28,379 nt of DNA from CAZCGA01 sp964498075. Lineage in GTDB: Bacteria; Desulfobacterota; Binatia; HRBIN30. The stretch is taken from positions 1 to 28,379 of the forward strand of contig CAZCGA010000084.1 in NCBI GenBank assembly GCA_964498075.1, in the 5' to 3' direction. Shown one piece after another: positions 1-8,217 of this stretch. A program made the position numbers and the translations under genes. How positions within the stretch are numbered: position 1 is the stretch's first letter; each line of letters starts with the position of its first letter. The notes beneath the pieces were generated by a model, which searched no databases, was not told the DNA's origin, and was given only the letters and a program-made list of their open reading frames with translations.

Positions 1-2
1 CC

Positions 3-3000
3 GCCTACACGCGCCAGTTCCTCGACCGCATGGACAAGCCGCAGGTGGATCGCATCGAAGGCATCCCGCCGGCCATCGCCATCAGCCAAGGCAACACGGT
101 CAAGACGTCGCGCTCGACGGTGGCGACGATGACCGAGCTGCACGATCACCTCAAGTTGCTGTTCGCCAAGATCGGCGTCCTGCATTGCCGCAACTGCCAG
201 CAACCGGTCTTCCCGGAGTCCGCCGAATCCGTGTACGCACAGCTACTGCAGCAGCCCGAGGGGACGCGGGTGCTGGTGACCTTCGAGCTGCCGGTACCGG
301 AGGGCTTGCCGTGGGAGGAGGCGCGCGCCGGCTTCGAGCGCTCGGGCTTCCGCCGCGTGCTCGTCGACGGTCAGGTGCTGGCCATCGAAGAGGTGCGCAC
401 GCCGGTGTCGTCGCTCGTCGTCGTGGTCGACCGCCTCACGGTCCGTCGCGATCAGAAGGGGCGCATCGTCGACTCGCTGGAGCAGGCCTTCCGCTTCGGC
501 AAGGAGCGCTTGGCGCTGGTGTTCCCCGACGCGGGTTACCGCCGCGAGCCGCACGCGGCGCGCCTCGAGTGCCCGCGCTGCAACCTCACGTACCGCGAGC
601 CCACCTCCAACCTGTTCTCGTTCAACAGCCCGCTCGGCGCCTGCGAAAGCTGCCGCGGCTTCGGCCGCACCATCGATCTGGACCTCGATCTCGTCATCCC
701 GAATCGGCGCAAGACGCTGGCGGACGGCGCCATCAAGCCGTGGAGCACCAAGGCCACCGAGTGGGAACGTGGCGAGCTGCTGAGCTTCTGCCGCAAGAAG
801 AAGATTCCGACCGACGTGCCGTTCGAGCAGCTCAGCGAAGCGCAGCAGCGCATGATCATCGACGGCGACGACAAGTTCCAGGGCGTGCGCGGCTGGTTCC
901 GCTGGCTCGAAGGGCGCACCTACCGGATGCACGTACGCGTCTTCCTGTCGCGCTACCGGAGCTATCGGCTGTGTCCCGCCTGCAACGGCGGGCGTCTGCA
1001 GCCGGAGGCGTTGCTGTTCAAGATCAACGGCCGCACCGTCGCCGACGTCCAACGCATGAGCGTCGCCGAGTCGGCGGCGTTCTTCGACACGCTGCAGTTG
1101 AGCCCCACCGAGGAAGAGGTCGCGCACCTCATCCTCATTGAGGTGCGCAACCGGCTGCGCTACTTGCTCGAGGTCGGTCTGGATTACCTGACGCTCGACC
1201 GCCAATCGCGGACGCTCTCCGGCGGCGAGCTGGCACGCGTCGACCTCACCACCGCGGTCGGCTCGTCGCTGGTCAACACCCTCTACATCCTCGACGAGCC
1301 GTCAGTGGGCCTGCACCCGCGCGATAGCCAACGCCTCGTGCGCATCCTGCAGGCGCTGCGCGCCAAGGAGAACACGGTGGTTGTGGTCGAGCACGACGCG
1401 GAGATCATCCGCGAGGCGGATCACATCATCGACCTCGGGCCCGAGGCCGGAGAGCGCGGCGGTCAGGTGGTCTTCGCCGGCGCCTACACGGATCTCGTCG
1501 CGCACACCGCGTCGGCGACCGGGCAATACCTCGCGGGCCGCCGCAGCATCCCCGTGCCGAGCACGCGGCGGCGCAGCATCCCGAGCCTCTCGCTGGTGAT
1601 CACCGGGGCGCGGGCCAACAACCTGCAGAACCTCACGGTACGGCTGCCGCTGTCGCGCTTCGTGTGCGTGACCGGGGTGTCGGGTTCCGGCAAGTCGACG
1701 CTCATCGAGGAGGTGCTCTATCGCGGGCTGAAGAAGCACATGGGCCAGCCGGCCGGCACGCCGGGCGAATGCCGCGAGATCGCCGGCGCGGAACGGATCG
1801 CCGACGTGATTCTCGTCGACCAGTCACCGCTGGGCACGACACCACGCGCCAACCCGGCCTCGTACGTCAAGGTGTTCGACCTCATTCGTGAGCTGTTCGC
1901 GCAGACGCCGCTGGCGCGGCTGCGTGGCTACACCAGCGCGACCTTTTCCTTCAACGTCGCCGGCGGGCGCTGCGAGACCTGCAAGGGCGAAGGCTTCGAG
2001 AAGGTCGAGATGCAGTTCCTCTCCGACGTCTACGTCACCTGCCCGGAGTGCAGCGGCACGCGCTTCCGTCCCGAGATCCTTGACGTCCTCTACCAGAAGC
2101 GGACCATCCACGACGTCCTCGGCCTCACCGTGCGCGAGGCGCTCGATCTCTTCGCCGAGCACGGCGAGCTGAAGCGGCGGTTGCAACCGCTCGCCGACGT
2201 CGGACTGGAGTACGTGCGGCTCGGGCAGCCGCTCAACACGCTGTCCGGCGGCGAGTCGCAACGCCTCAAGCTGGCGGCCGCCATGGGACGCGAAGGGAAG
2301 GCGCACACGCTCTTCCTGTTTGACGAGCCGACGATCGGCCTGCACTTCTCCGACATCGAAAAGCTGCTGGCGACGCTGCAGGCGCTGGTGGACCGCGGTC
2401 ACTCGCTCATCGTGATCGAGCACAACATGGAGGTGGTGAAGGCGGCCGATTACGTCGTCGACCTCGGCCCGGAAGGCGGCAACGGCGGTGGGCGCCTGGT
2501 GGCGGCCGGAACGCCCGAAGAGGTTGCGGCCTGCGAGGGCTCGCACACGGCGCGCTACCTGCGTGCGGCGCTGGGGGAGGCGGATACTGTTCACGATGCC
2601 GAGGCGGGGTACGAACGCGTGAGAAGTGCTTCGACAGGCTCAGCACGAACGGTTGAGGCCCTCCATCTGAAACACCCATCCGTTCACCCTGAGCTTGTCG
2701 AAGGGTCTGCTTCTCCCGGGGCGGCGACTGCACGGGTCAATGGCCGCGGCGTGATGCGCATCGTCGGCGCCAAGGAGCACAACCTGCGCAACCTTAGCCT
2801 CGATCTGCCGCGCGACCAGTTCATCGTGATCACCGGGCTCAGCGGCTCCGGCAAATCGACGTTGGCGTTCGACATCCTCTACACCGAAGGGCAACGGCGC
2901 TACCTCGACAGCCTGTCGACCTACGCCCGTCAGTTCGTCAAGGTCATGCCGCGGCCGAACGTCGACCTGCTCGCCGGGCTGCCGCCGACGATCGCCATCG

Positions 3001-5528
3001 AGCAGCGCTTGAGCCGCGGCAGCAAGAAGTCGACGGTGGCGACGGTCACCGAGATCTACCACTACCTGCGCCTGCTGTACGCCAAGATCGGCGTGCAGCA
3101 CTGCACCCAGTGCGGCCACGCGCTCACGCCGCAGACGCGGCAGCAGATCATCGACCGCATCCGCCGCGAGTTCCGTGGCCAGGCGGTCAGCATCCTCGCC
3201 CCCGCGGTACGCGGCCGGAAGGGCATCTACACGGAGCTGTTTCGCGCGGCGCGCAAGCTCGGGTTCACCCGCGCGCGCATCGACGGTGCGATCCGTGCGT
3301 TGCACCCGGCGCCGGCGCTGGCGCGCTACAAGGAGCACGACATCGACATCGTGATCGCGGCGCTCGAAGTGACGCGCAGCGAAACCGCCAGGCTGCCGGA
3401 GCTGGTGGCCACGGCCTTGCGCCTCGGCGGCGGTGCGGTGATCGTCGCCGGCGACACCGTCGCGGGCGACACCGTCGCGAGCGACCATGAGGAGCGCATC
3501 TTCAGCGAGCGGCTGTACTGCGCGCGCTGCGGCATCGGCTACGAAGCCTTGGACCCGCGGTTGTTCTCGTTCAACAGCCGGCAAGGCGCGTGCGCCGCGT
3601 GCGACGGCATCGGCAGTGTCGTCAGCTTCGAGCCCGAGCTGCTGTTCGGCGACCCGCACGAGCCGGTCGGCAGCGCGCTGGCCAAGGCGGTGAAGCCGCT
3701 GGGCGCCGGCGTCTGGAGGGCGGTGAAGGCCGTCGCCAGCGACAACCGGGTGGCGTGGGAGCGACCGCTGTCGCGCCTGACCCAACGCCAACGACAACGG
3801 CTGTTTCACGGCGACGGCAACGGCGGCCTGCTCGGCGTGCTGCAGCAGCAGCTCGACGATGAGCAGACGGACGCCACGTTGCTGGCGGCGTTCATGAGCG
3901 AGCGACCCTGCGACAGCTGTCACGGACGGCGACTGAACGCGCGCGCGCAAGCGGTGACGGTGGACGGCACCGCCATCTGGGAGCTGACGCAGCAGTCGGT
4001 CGCCGCGTGTCTCGCCGACCTGTCGCAGCGGCGTTTCAGCGGGCGCAGCCAGCAGATCGCCGGCAACGTGCTCAAGGAGATCATCCCGCGCTTGCAGTTC
4101 CTCAACCAGGTGGGGCTGTCCTACCTGACCCTCGACCGTCGCGCCGACACGCTTTCGGGCGGCGAGGCGCAGCGCATCCGCCTCGCCGCGCAACTCGGGT
4201 CGAACCTGCGCGGGGTGTGCTACATCCTCGATGAGCCCACGATCGGCTTGCACCCACGCGACAACGGCATGCTGCTGGGAACGCTGACGCAGTTGAAGCA
4301 ACACGGCAACACCGTCGTCGTCGTCGAGCACGACGAGGCGACGATCAGCGCCGCGGACCTGGTCGTTGATCTCGGGCCGCGCGGCGGCGTGCACGGCGGC
4401 GAGCTGGTGGCGATGGGTCCGCCGGACAGCCTGCGGCATCAGCCGGCGTCGCTGACCGGCCGTTTTCTCGGCCAGCAACGGCGACGGCTCGGTCCGGTGC
4501 GCGACGTCACTGCGCGCGCGCGGTTGCAGGTGCGCGGCGCCGCCGAACACAATCTGAAGCGCATCGACGTCGCCATCCCGATCGGCGCCTGGACCTGCGT
4601 CACCGGCGTTTCCGGCTCGGGCAAGTCGACCCTGGTGCGCGACGTCCTCTACGCCGGCATGCGGCGTCGCCTCGGATTGACCAGCGGCCGCGTCGGCACG
4701 CACAAGGCGCTGACCGGCGGCGACGACATCGAGCGCGTCGTCGAAGTCGATCAGACGCCCATCGGCCGCACGCCACGCTCCATCCCCGCCTCGTACGTCG
4801 GCTTCTTCGACGAGATCCGCAAGCTCTACGCGCTGACGCCCGAAGCGCGGCTGCGCGGCTACACCGCGAGCCGATTCTCGTTCAACGTCAAGGGCGGCCG
4901 CTGTGAGGAGTGCGCCGGCCAGGGCAAGATCAAGATGGAGATGAGCTTCCTGCCCGACGTCTACGTCACCTGCGAGAGCTGCGGCGGCTTGCGCTACACC
5001 GGTGAGACGCTCGCCGTGCGCTACAGCGGCAAGTCGATGGGCGACGTGCTGAACATGACCGTCGAGGAAGCCGTGGAGTTCTTCGCGGCGGTGCCGTCCA
5101 TCGTGGAGCCGCTGCGCCTGCTGCACGACATCGGCCTCGACTATCTGACCGTTGGCCAAGGCAGCAACACGTTGTCGGGCGGCGAAGCGCAGCGCATCAA
5201 GCTGGCCTACGAGCTGGGCAAGCAGTCGCGCGGCCGCACGCTGTACATCCTCGACGAGCCGACCACGGGGCTGCACTTCGCCGACATCGAGAAGCTCATC
5301 GACGTGCTGCACCGGCTGGTGGATCGGGGCAACACCATCGTGACCATCGAGCACAACCTCGACATCATCAAGGAGGCCGACTGGATCATCGACCTCGGCC
5401 CCGAGGGCGGCGACGCCGGTGGCGAGGTCGTCGCCATGGGTCCGCCGCCGGAGATCATCGCCAACGGCGCGCGCTCGCACACGGCGCGGTATCTGCGGCA
5501 GTTCCTGAACGGCGGCCGGCCGCAGTAG
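3..5528 (+). CDS. uvrA: Tandem double-length excinuclease ABC subunit A (UvrA-UvrA fusion), 5' partial
   Basis: DNA-damage recognition ATPase of nucleotide excision repair, which normally works with UvrB in the cytoplasm. The frame is open to the left edge (AYTRQFLDRMDKPQVDRIEG precedes the first visible ATG at 30), so the N-terminus and first Walker A lie outside. The visible part is over 1,800 residues, about twice a normal UvrA of roughly 940. Half 1 has CxxC zinc modules, an ABC signature LSGGELAR (near 1218), a second Walker A (1678-1700) and signature LSGGESQR. Half 2 restarts near 2750 with Walker A (2838-2861), zinc modules, LSGGEAQRIRL, a fourth Walker A (4608-4631) and LSGGEAQRIKL. 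Both halves keep the LDEP/FDEP Walker B and the VEHD/IEHN motif, so both look functional. Half 1's first signature is unusual in having LAR where AQR is standard. Tandem UvrA proteins are known, for example in Chlamydia. The linker between halves holds a palindromic repeat. Confidence 0.95.
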   Translation, partial: AYTRQFLDRMDKPQVDRIEGIPPAIAISQGNTVKTSRSTVATMTELHDHLKLLFAKIGVLHCRNCQQPVFPESAESVYAQLLQQPEGTRVLVTFELPVPEGLPWEEARAGFERSGFRRVLVDGQVLAIEEVRTPVSSLVVVVDRLTVRRDQKGRIVDSLEQAFRFGKERLALVFPDAGYRREPHAARLECPRCNLTYREPTSNLFSFNSPLGACESCRGFGRTIDLDLDLVIPNRRKTLADGAIKPWSTKATEWERGELLSFCRKKKIPTDVPFEQLSEAQQRMIIDGDDKFQGVRGWFRWLEGRTYRMHVRVFLSRYRSYRLCPACNGGRLQPEALLFKINGRTVADVQRMSVAESAAFFDTLQLSPTEEEVAHLILIEVRNRLRYLLEVGLDYLTLDRQSRTLSGGELARVDLTTAVGSSLVNTLYILDEPSVGLHPRDSQRLVRILQALRAKENTVVVVEHDAEIIREADHIIDLGPEAGERGGQVVFAGAYTDLVAHTASATGQYLAGRRSIPVPSTRRRSIPSLSLVITGARANNLQNLTVRLPLSRFVCVTGVSGSGKSTLIEEVLYRGLKKHMGQPAGTPGECREIAGAERIADVILVDQSPLGTTPRANPASYVKVFDLIRELFAQTPLARLRGYTSATFSFNVAGGRCETCKGEGFEKVEMQFLSDVYVTCPECSGTRFRPEILDVLYQKRTIHDVLGLTVREALDLFAEHGELKRRLQPLADVGLEYVRLGQPLNTLSGGESQRLKLAAAMGREGKAHTLFLFDEPTIGLHFSDIEKLLATLQALVDRGHSLIVIEHNMEVVKAADYVVDLGPEGGNGGGRLVAAGTPEEVAACEGSHTARYLRAALGEADTVHDAEAGYERVRSASTGSARTVEALHLKHPSVHPELVEGSASPGAATARVNGRGVMRIVGAKEHNLRNLSLDLPRDQFIVITGLSGSGKSTLAFDILYTEGQRRYLDSLSTYARQFVKVMPRPNVDLLAGLPPTIAIEQRLSRGSKKSTVATVTEIYHYLRLLYAKIGVQHCTQCGHALTPQTRQQIIDRIRREFRGQAVSILAPAVRGRKGIYTELFRAARKLGFTRARIDGAIRALHPAPALARYKEHDIDIVIAALEVTRSETARLPELVATALRLGGGAVIVAGDTVAGDTVASDHEERIFSERLYCARCGIGYEALDPRLFSFNSRQGACAACDGIGSVVSFEPELLFGDPHEPVGSALAKAVKPLGAGVWRAVKAVASDNRVAWERPLSRLTQRQRQRLFHGDGNGGLLGVLQQQLDDEQTDATLLAAFMSERPCDSCHGRRLNARAQAVTVDGTAIWELTQQSVAACLADLSQRRFSGRSQQIAGNVLKEIIPRLQFLNQVGLSYLTLDRRADTLSGGEAQRIRLAAQLGSNLRGVCYILDEPTIGLHPRDNGMLLGTLTQLKQHGNTVVVVEHDEATISAADLVVDLGPRGGVHGGELVAMGPPDSLRHQPASLTGRFLGQQRRRLGPVRDVTARARLQVRGAAEHNLKRIDVAIPIGAWTCVTGVSGSGKSTLVRDVLYAGMRRRLGLTSGRVGTHKALTGGDDIERVVEVDQTPIGRTPRSIPASYVGFFDEIRKLYALTPEARLRGYTASRFSFNVKGGRCEECAGQGKIKMEMSFLPDVYVTCESCGGLRYTGETLAVRYSGKSMGDVLNMTVEEAVEFFAAVPSIVEPLRLLHDIGLDYLTVGQGSNTLSGGEAQRIKLAYELGKQSRGRTLYILDEPTTGLHFADIEKLIDVLHRLVDRGNTIVTIEHNLDIIKEADWIIDLGPEGGDAGGEVVAMGPPPEIIANGARSHTARYLRQFLNGGRPQ
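2627..2706. repeat. Dispersed palindromic repeat (PELVEG / LSLSKH type) inserted in frame in uvrA
   Basis: Two 24-nt arms, 2629-2652 (CTTCGACAGGCTCAGCACGA...) and 2680-2703, are inverted near-copies separated by 27 nt. The right arm read on the minus strand is CTTCGACAAGCTCAGGGTGA followed by ACGG. The element reads in frame through the linker and contributes the peptide HPELVEG. On the minus strand it gives FVLSLSKH and FDKLRVNG. These peptides are typical of a palindromic repeat scattered through many unrelated bacterial genomes (from memory, not searched here). It lies exactly between the two UvrA halves, where extra residues should be tolerated. Confidence 0.8.
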
Positions 5529-5728
5529 TCAGGCGCGCTTTAACCTGTTGCGTCCCCGCTGCATCTCAGCGATCAACGGAGGTAAGAGATGGAAGGGACA
5601 TTTTTCGCGGCAACCGGGATGCTGGCGCCGCGGCGACGGCCGCGGGTGCAATGAGGTGATTGCGCCCGCTGTAGGATGCCGGTAAGCCCGAGCGACCGCC
5701 GCCGCGGCGGCGGCAACCCAGGTGCACA

Positions 5729-6295
5729 GTGCAGCCGACTCCTGCAGTGGACGACGCGGGGCTCGTTCGAGGCACGCTCGCGGGACGGCGCGAGGACTTC
5801 GACGCGCTCGTCGAGCGCCACCAGCGAGCCCTCTACGGTTTCGTCTATCGCTTCGTCCTCGATCACGAACAGGCAGCGGACATCGTGCAATCGACGTTTC
5901 TACAAGCCTACACCCATCTCGGACAGTTCACCGGTCGCGCCAGCTTCAAGACCTGGTTGCACCAGATCGCCCTCAACCAGTGCCGCGCATTGCACCGCGG
6001 CGCGTCCGGCCAGGCGCACGTCGCGCTCGACGACGTGAGCGAGGCGTCCCTGGTGGACGCCCAGGCGGCCGACCCCGAAACGCAGGCTCAGCAATCCGGT
6101 TGGAAGCGGACGCTCGAGCGACTGATCACGCGGCTGCCGCTGCGGCAGCGCACGGTGCTGAGTTTGCGCATCTTCAGCGATCTGGCCTTCAAGGACATCG
6201 CGCGCGTCGAGGGGATCAGCGAAAACTCCGCCAAGGTGAACTACCACTACGCCATCACCCGGCTGCGGCAGTGGTTGCGGGAGATCGGTTCATGA
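5729..6295 (+). CDS. ECF-family RNA polymerase sigma factor
   Basis: 188-residue sigma70-family factor that would direct RNA polymerase to a small stress regulon. Region 2 lies at about residues 24-90 (ALVERHQRALYGFVYRF, DHEQAADIVQSTFLQAY, FKTWLHQIALNQCR) and region 4 at about 125-185 (LPLRQRTVLSLRIF, FKDIARVEGISENSAKVNYH). No regions 1 or 3 are present, as expected for the ECF group. The start is a GTG at 5729; no convincing Shine-Dalgarno is visible, so the start is approximate. The stop overlaps the next gene's ATG (ATGA), implying translational coupling to a putative anti-sigma factor. The target promoter is not evident. Confidence 0.92.
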   Translation: MQPTPAVDDAGLVRGTLAGRREDFDALVERHQRALYGFVYRFVLDHEQAADIVQSTFLQAYTHLGQFTGRASFKTWLHQIALNQCRALHRGASGQAHVALDDVSEASLVDAQAADPETQAQQSGWKRTLERLITRLPLRQRTVLSLRIFSDLAFKDIARVEGISENSAKVNYHYAITRLRQWLREIGS

Positions 6296-6906
6296 CCCGC
6301 TGGCGTTGTCGTGCCTATGCCGCGCTCCTGGTCGATGCCGCCGCCGGCACGCTCGGCGCCGCCCAGCAGCAGCGGCTCGAACGTCACCTCGACGCGTGCG
6401 CTCACTGCCGTGATGATCTCGCGGCACTGCGCGAGGTTCCCGCACAGCTGGGCAGCTCGGCCGTGCGCGATCCGGGCGAGGCGTTCTGGCTGCAGCAGCG
6501 GCAGGCGATCAGCCGGGCGATCCGCAATGCGCCGGCGCCGCGGTCGCGCTGGCAGCTGGAGTGGTTGCGGGAGGCCTTGCGCCTGAGTCCGTGGCGCTAT
6601 CCTGCGGCGGTCGTGGCGTCGGTGCTCGTCGCAGTCTTCGTCTATCAGGTCGCGCTGCCTCCCGTGGCGATCCCGCCGCGCGCCGCGCTCGACACCGAGG
6701 CGATGGCCGCGCTCCACGATGTGATGCAGGCCGTCGTGCCCGCAGACGAGTACCTGCCGCCGGTGTCACCGGACGACGAAACGCTGCTGGCCGCACTGCC
6801 ACTCGAAGGGTTCATCGGCGATACCGCGCCAGACGTCTCGCCGGCGGACGAGCTCAGCGACTCGGAGCTGGACGGCATCGAGGGTCTCATCGGCGGCCGC
6901 GGTTGA
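6292..6906 (+). CDS. Putative membrane-anchored zinc-finger (zf-HC2-like) anti-sigma factor
   Basis: 204 residues, starting within the sigma factor stop codon (4-nt overlap). The N-terminal part holds a HxxxCxxC motif (HLDACAHC, about residues 34-41) typical of zinc-binding anti-sigma domains that hold ECF factors inactive. One hydrophobic segment follows at about residues 103-124 (YPAAVVASVLVAVFVYQVAL), then an acidic C-terminal domain rich in Pro, Asp and Glu that would face the periplasm. The order sigma then single-pass ZAS protein is the classic ECF pair. Overall similarity to named anti-sigma families is weak, so the call rests on motif, topology and position. Confidence 0.8.
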   Translation: MTRWRCRAYAALLVDAAAGTLGAAQQQRLERHLDACAHCRDDLAALREVPAQLGSSAVRDPGEAFWLQQRQAISRAIRNAPAPRSRWQLEWLREALRLSPWRYPAAVVASVLVAVFVYQVALPPVAIPPRAALDTEAMAALHDVMQAVVPADEYLPPVSPDDETLLAALPLEGFIGDTAPDVSPADELSDSELDGIEGLIGGRG

Positions 6907-6937
6907 GGCGTACTCAGAAACGACGAATGGAGGAACT

Positions 6938-7444
6938 ATGAAGCCGCAACAACTGATCGTGATCGGACTCGTGGTGGGCGCGTTGGTTGCGCCCGCGGCG
7001 GCGCAACCGCCCAATGCCGAGCGGCGCGATCGCGCCCGCACATTTCTCGCGCTGCGCATCGCCGACGCGTTGAAGTTGAACGACCAGGAGGCACTGAAGG
7101 TGGGCAGTGTAATTCGCCAATTCGACGAACGGCGGCAGGAGCTGATCAAGCAGCGCCAGGCGTTGGAGGACAAGCTACGCGCCGCCTTGGGCACGCCGCC
7201 ACCCGACACCGCCCAGCTGACGACGCTCATCAGCGAAGCGAACGACATCGACCAGAAGCTGGCCCTCGTACCCGAGGAGAGCTTCCGCGAGCTGCAGAAG
7301 ACGCTCACCGTCGAGCAGCAGGCGAAGCTGATGCTGTTCCGGCGCGAGCTGCAGGGTGAGATCCGCCGCGCCATCCAAGGCCGCGCCGGTGGTGGGCGCC
7401 GGCGCGGGACGAGCCGTGGTGGCCCGCCGGCGGCCGACGAGTAG
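6938..7444 (+). CDS. Spy/CpxP-like periplasmic protein (LTxxQ-like, heavy-metal-resistance type)
   Basis: 168 residues with a clear signal peptide (MKPQQLIVIGLVVGALVAPAAA, cleaved about residue 22) and a strong Shine-Dalgarno (GGAGGA near 6929) before the ATG. The mature part is almost entirely helical and charged (FDERRQELIKQRQALEDKLR, FRELQKTLTVEQQAKLMLFR), followed by a basic Gly/Arg-rich tail. This matches the small helical Spy/CpxP/ZraP group, which acts as periplasmic chaperone or metal and envelope-stress sensor. It is the third gene after the sigma and anti-sigma pair, so it may be a sensor or the output of that module. The exact ligand cannot be told. Confidence 0.75.
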   Translation: MKPQQLIVIGLVVGALVAPAAAQPPNAERRDRARTFLALRIADALKLNDQEALKVGSVIRQFDERRQELIKQRQALEDKLRAALGTPPPDTAQLTTLISEANDIDQKLALVPEESFRELQKTLTVEQQAKLMLFRRELQGEIRRAIQGRAGGGRRRGTSRGGPPAADE

Positions 7445-7467
7445 GGGTCGGCATGCCGTGCCCCTAC
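7441..7467. repeat. Palindrome spanning both stop codons of convergent genes; possible bidirectional terminator
   Basis: GTAGGGG (7441-7447) and CCCCTAC (7461-7467) pair perfectly, with CGGCA/TGCCG inside and only a 1-2 nt bulge. The stop codons of the Spy-like gene (plus) and the LolA-like gene (minus) both lie in the arms. No T-run follows on either strand, so a terminator role is only possible. The sequence resembles a palindrome (GGCACGGCATGCCGTGCC type) that I recall as dispersed in several environmental genomes. Confidence 0.5.
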
Positions 7468-8207
7468 GGTGCGGGCGTTGCGGCTGCCGCCGGCCACACC
7501 AGGCTCGACGGCCGCGGCAGAAAGACGGGATCGAAGAGCTCCGGCGGGAAGCTCGCGCTCTGACTCCAGCGCAACGTGAAGGTCGTGCGCGTCTTCAGCT
7601 TGAAGGTTTCCATCGAGGTGGTCGTCGGCATCCACTTACGGCCGATCAACGCGTAGTCGCCGTCGCGGCGCAGCTTCACCAGGTTGTTGAGGGTCTCGCG
7701 ATAATAGAGCGTCTTCAGCGGCACCTTCTTCTCGCGATCGAAGGTGACGACGACCAGGCTGTACTGCGAGTCCTTGGGAAACAACGTGATGGTGACGTCG
7801 GTGGCGGTCTCGTCGGAGATGCGCTGGTCCCGGTAGTGTGACAGCCGGAAGGGTTCGAGATCCTCGCGCGTGAAATCGGTGTCCCCCAAGCTGGCCTCCG
7901 ACGCAAACTCCTCCGCCTTGCCGGCGCCGGCTTTGAGCTGAAACGCCTGCGGGTTGAGAATCAGTGCCTTGGTGCCGGCCTGGTGGAAGTCGATGTAGAG
8001 GTCGCTCGGTGGGCGAACGATCATGGCCACTTGGTCACGCCGCGACGCCTCGCCGGTGGTCACCTCGATCTGCCCGTCGCCACGCAGCGGAACCGGCACC
8101 TGCGTCGCCTCCTCGACGTCGCGCAGGAACTCCTTCAGGCTGATCTCCGCCCGTGCTGGGATGCTGGCGGACAACAGCAGGACAAGAACCAGGACGCCCT
8201 TGCGCAT
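7464..8207 (-). CDS. LolA-like outer-membrane lipoprotein-sorting protein
   Basis: 247 residues with a signal peptide (MRKGVLVLVLLLSASIPARA). The central motif LGDTDFTREDLEPF matches the diagnostic segment of the LolA-like/MucB-like beta-sheet family annotated as outer membrane lipoprotein-sorting protein, whose members bind lipid or lipoprotein acyl chains in the periplasm. Around it are strands typical of the fold (QVAMIVRPPSDLYIDF, TKALILNPQAF, WMPTTTSMETFKLKTRTTFT). It starts 10 nt after hemQ on the same strand, and the hemQ stop TGA merges with its Shine-Dalgarno (TGAGGAGC), so the two are probably cotranscribed. The precise cargo is unknown; it is not a canonical lolA. Confidence 0.75.
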   Translation of the reverse strand: MRKGVLVLVLLLSASIPARAEISLKEFLRDVEEATQVPVPLRGDGQIEVTTGEASRRDQVAMIVRPPSDLYIDFHQAGTKALILNPQAFQLKAGAGKAEEFASEASLGDTDFTREDLEPFRLSHYRDQRISDETATDVTITLFPKDSQYSLVVVTFDREKKVPLKTLYYRETLNNLVKLRRDGDYALIGRKWMPTTTSMETFKLKTRTTFTLRWSQSASFPPELFDPVFLPRPSSLVWPAAAATPAP

Positions 8208-8217
8208 ACATTGCTCC

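Noticed and set aside
2640..5480. Long minus-strand open frame of over 900 codons opposite uvrA
   Set aside because: It mirrors the uvrA codon pattern in high-GC DNA, has no recognisable domain, and uvrA is unmistakable on the plus strand.
5532..5570. Possible ECF-type promoter (AACC box with a downstream CATCTCA) before the sigma gene
   Set aside because: Without a known consensus for this sigma factor or a second matching site, the boxes are too short to trust.
5589..5654. 21-codon ORF with a perfect GGAGGT ahead, before the sigma factor
   Set aside because: No biased codons, no hairpin or conserved feature after it, and unremarkable sequence. It may be a chance start in GC-rich DNA.
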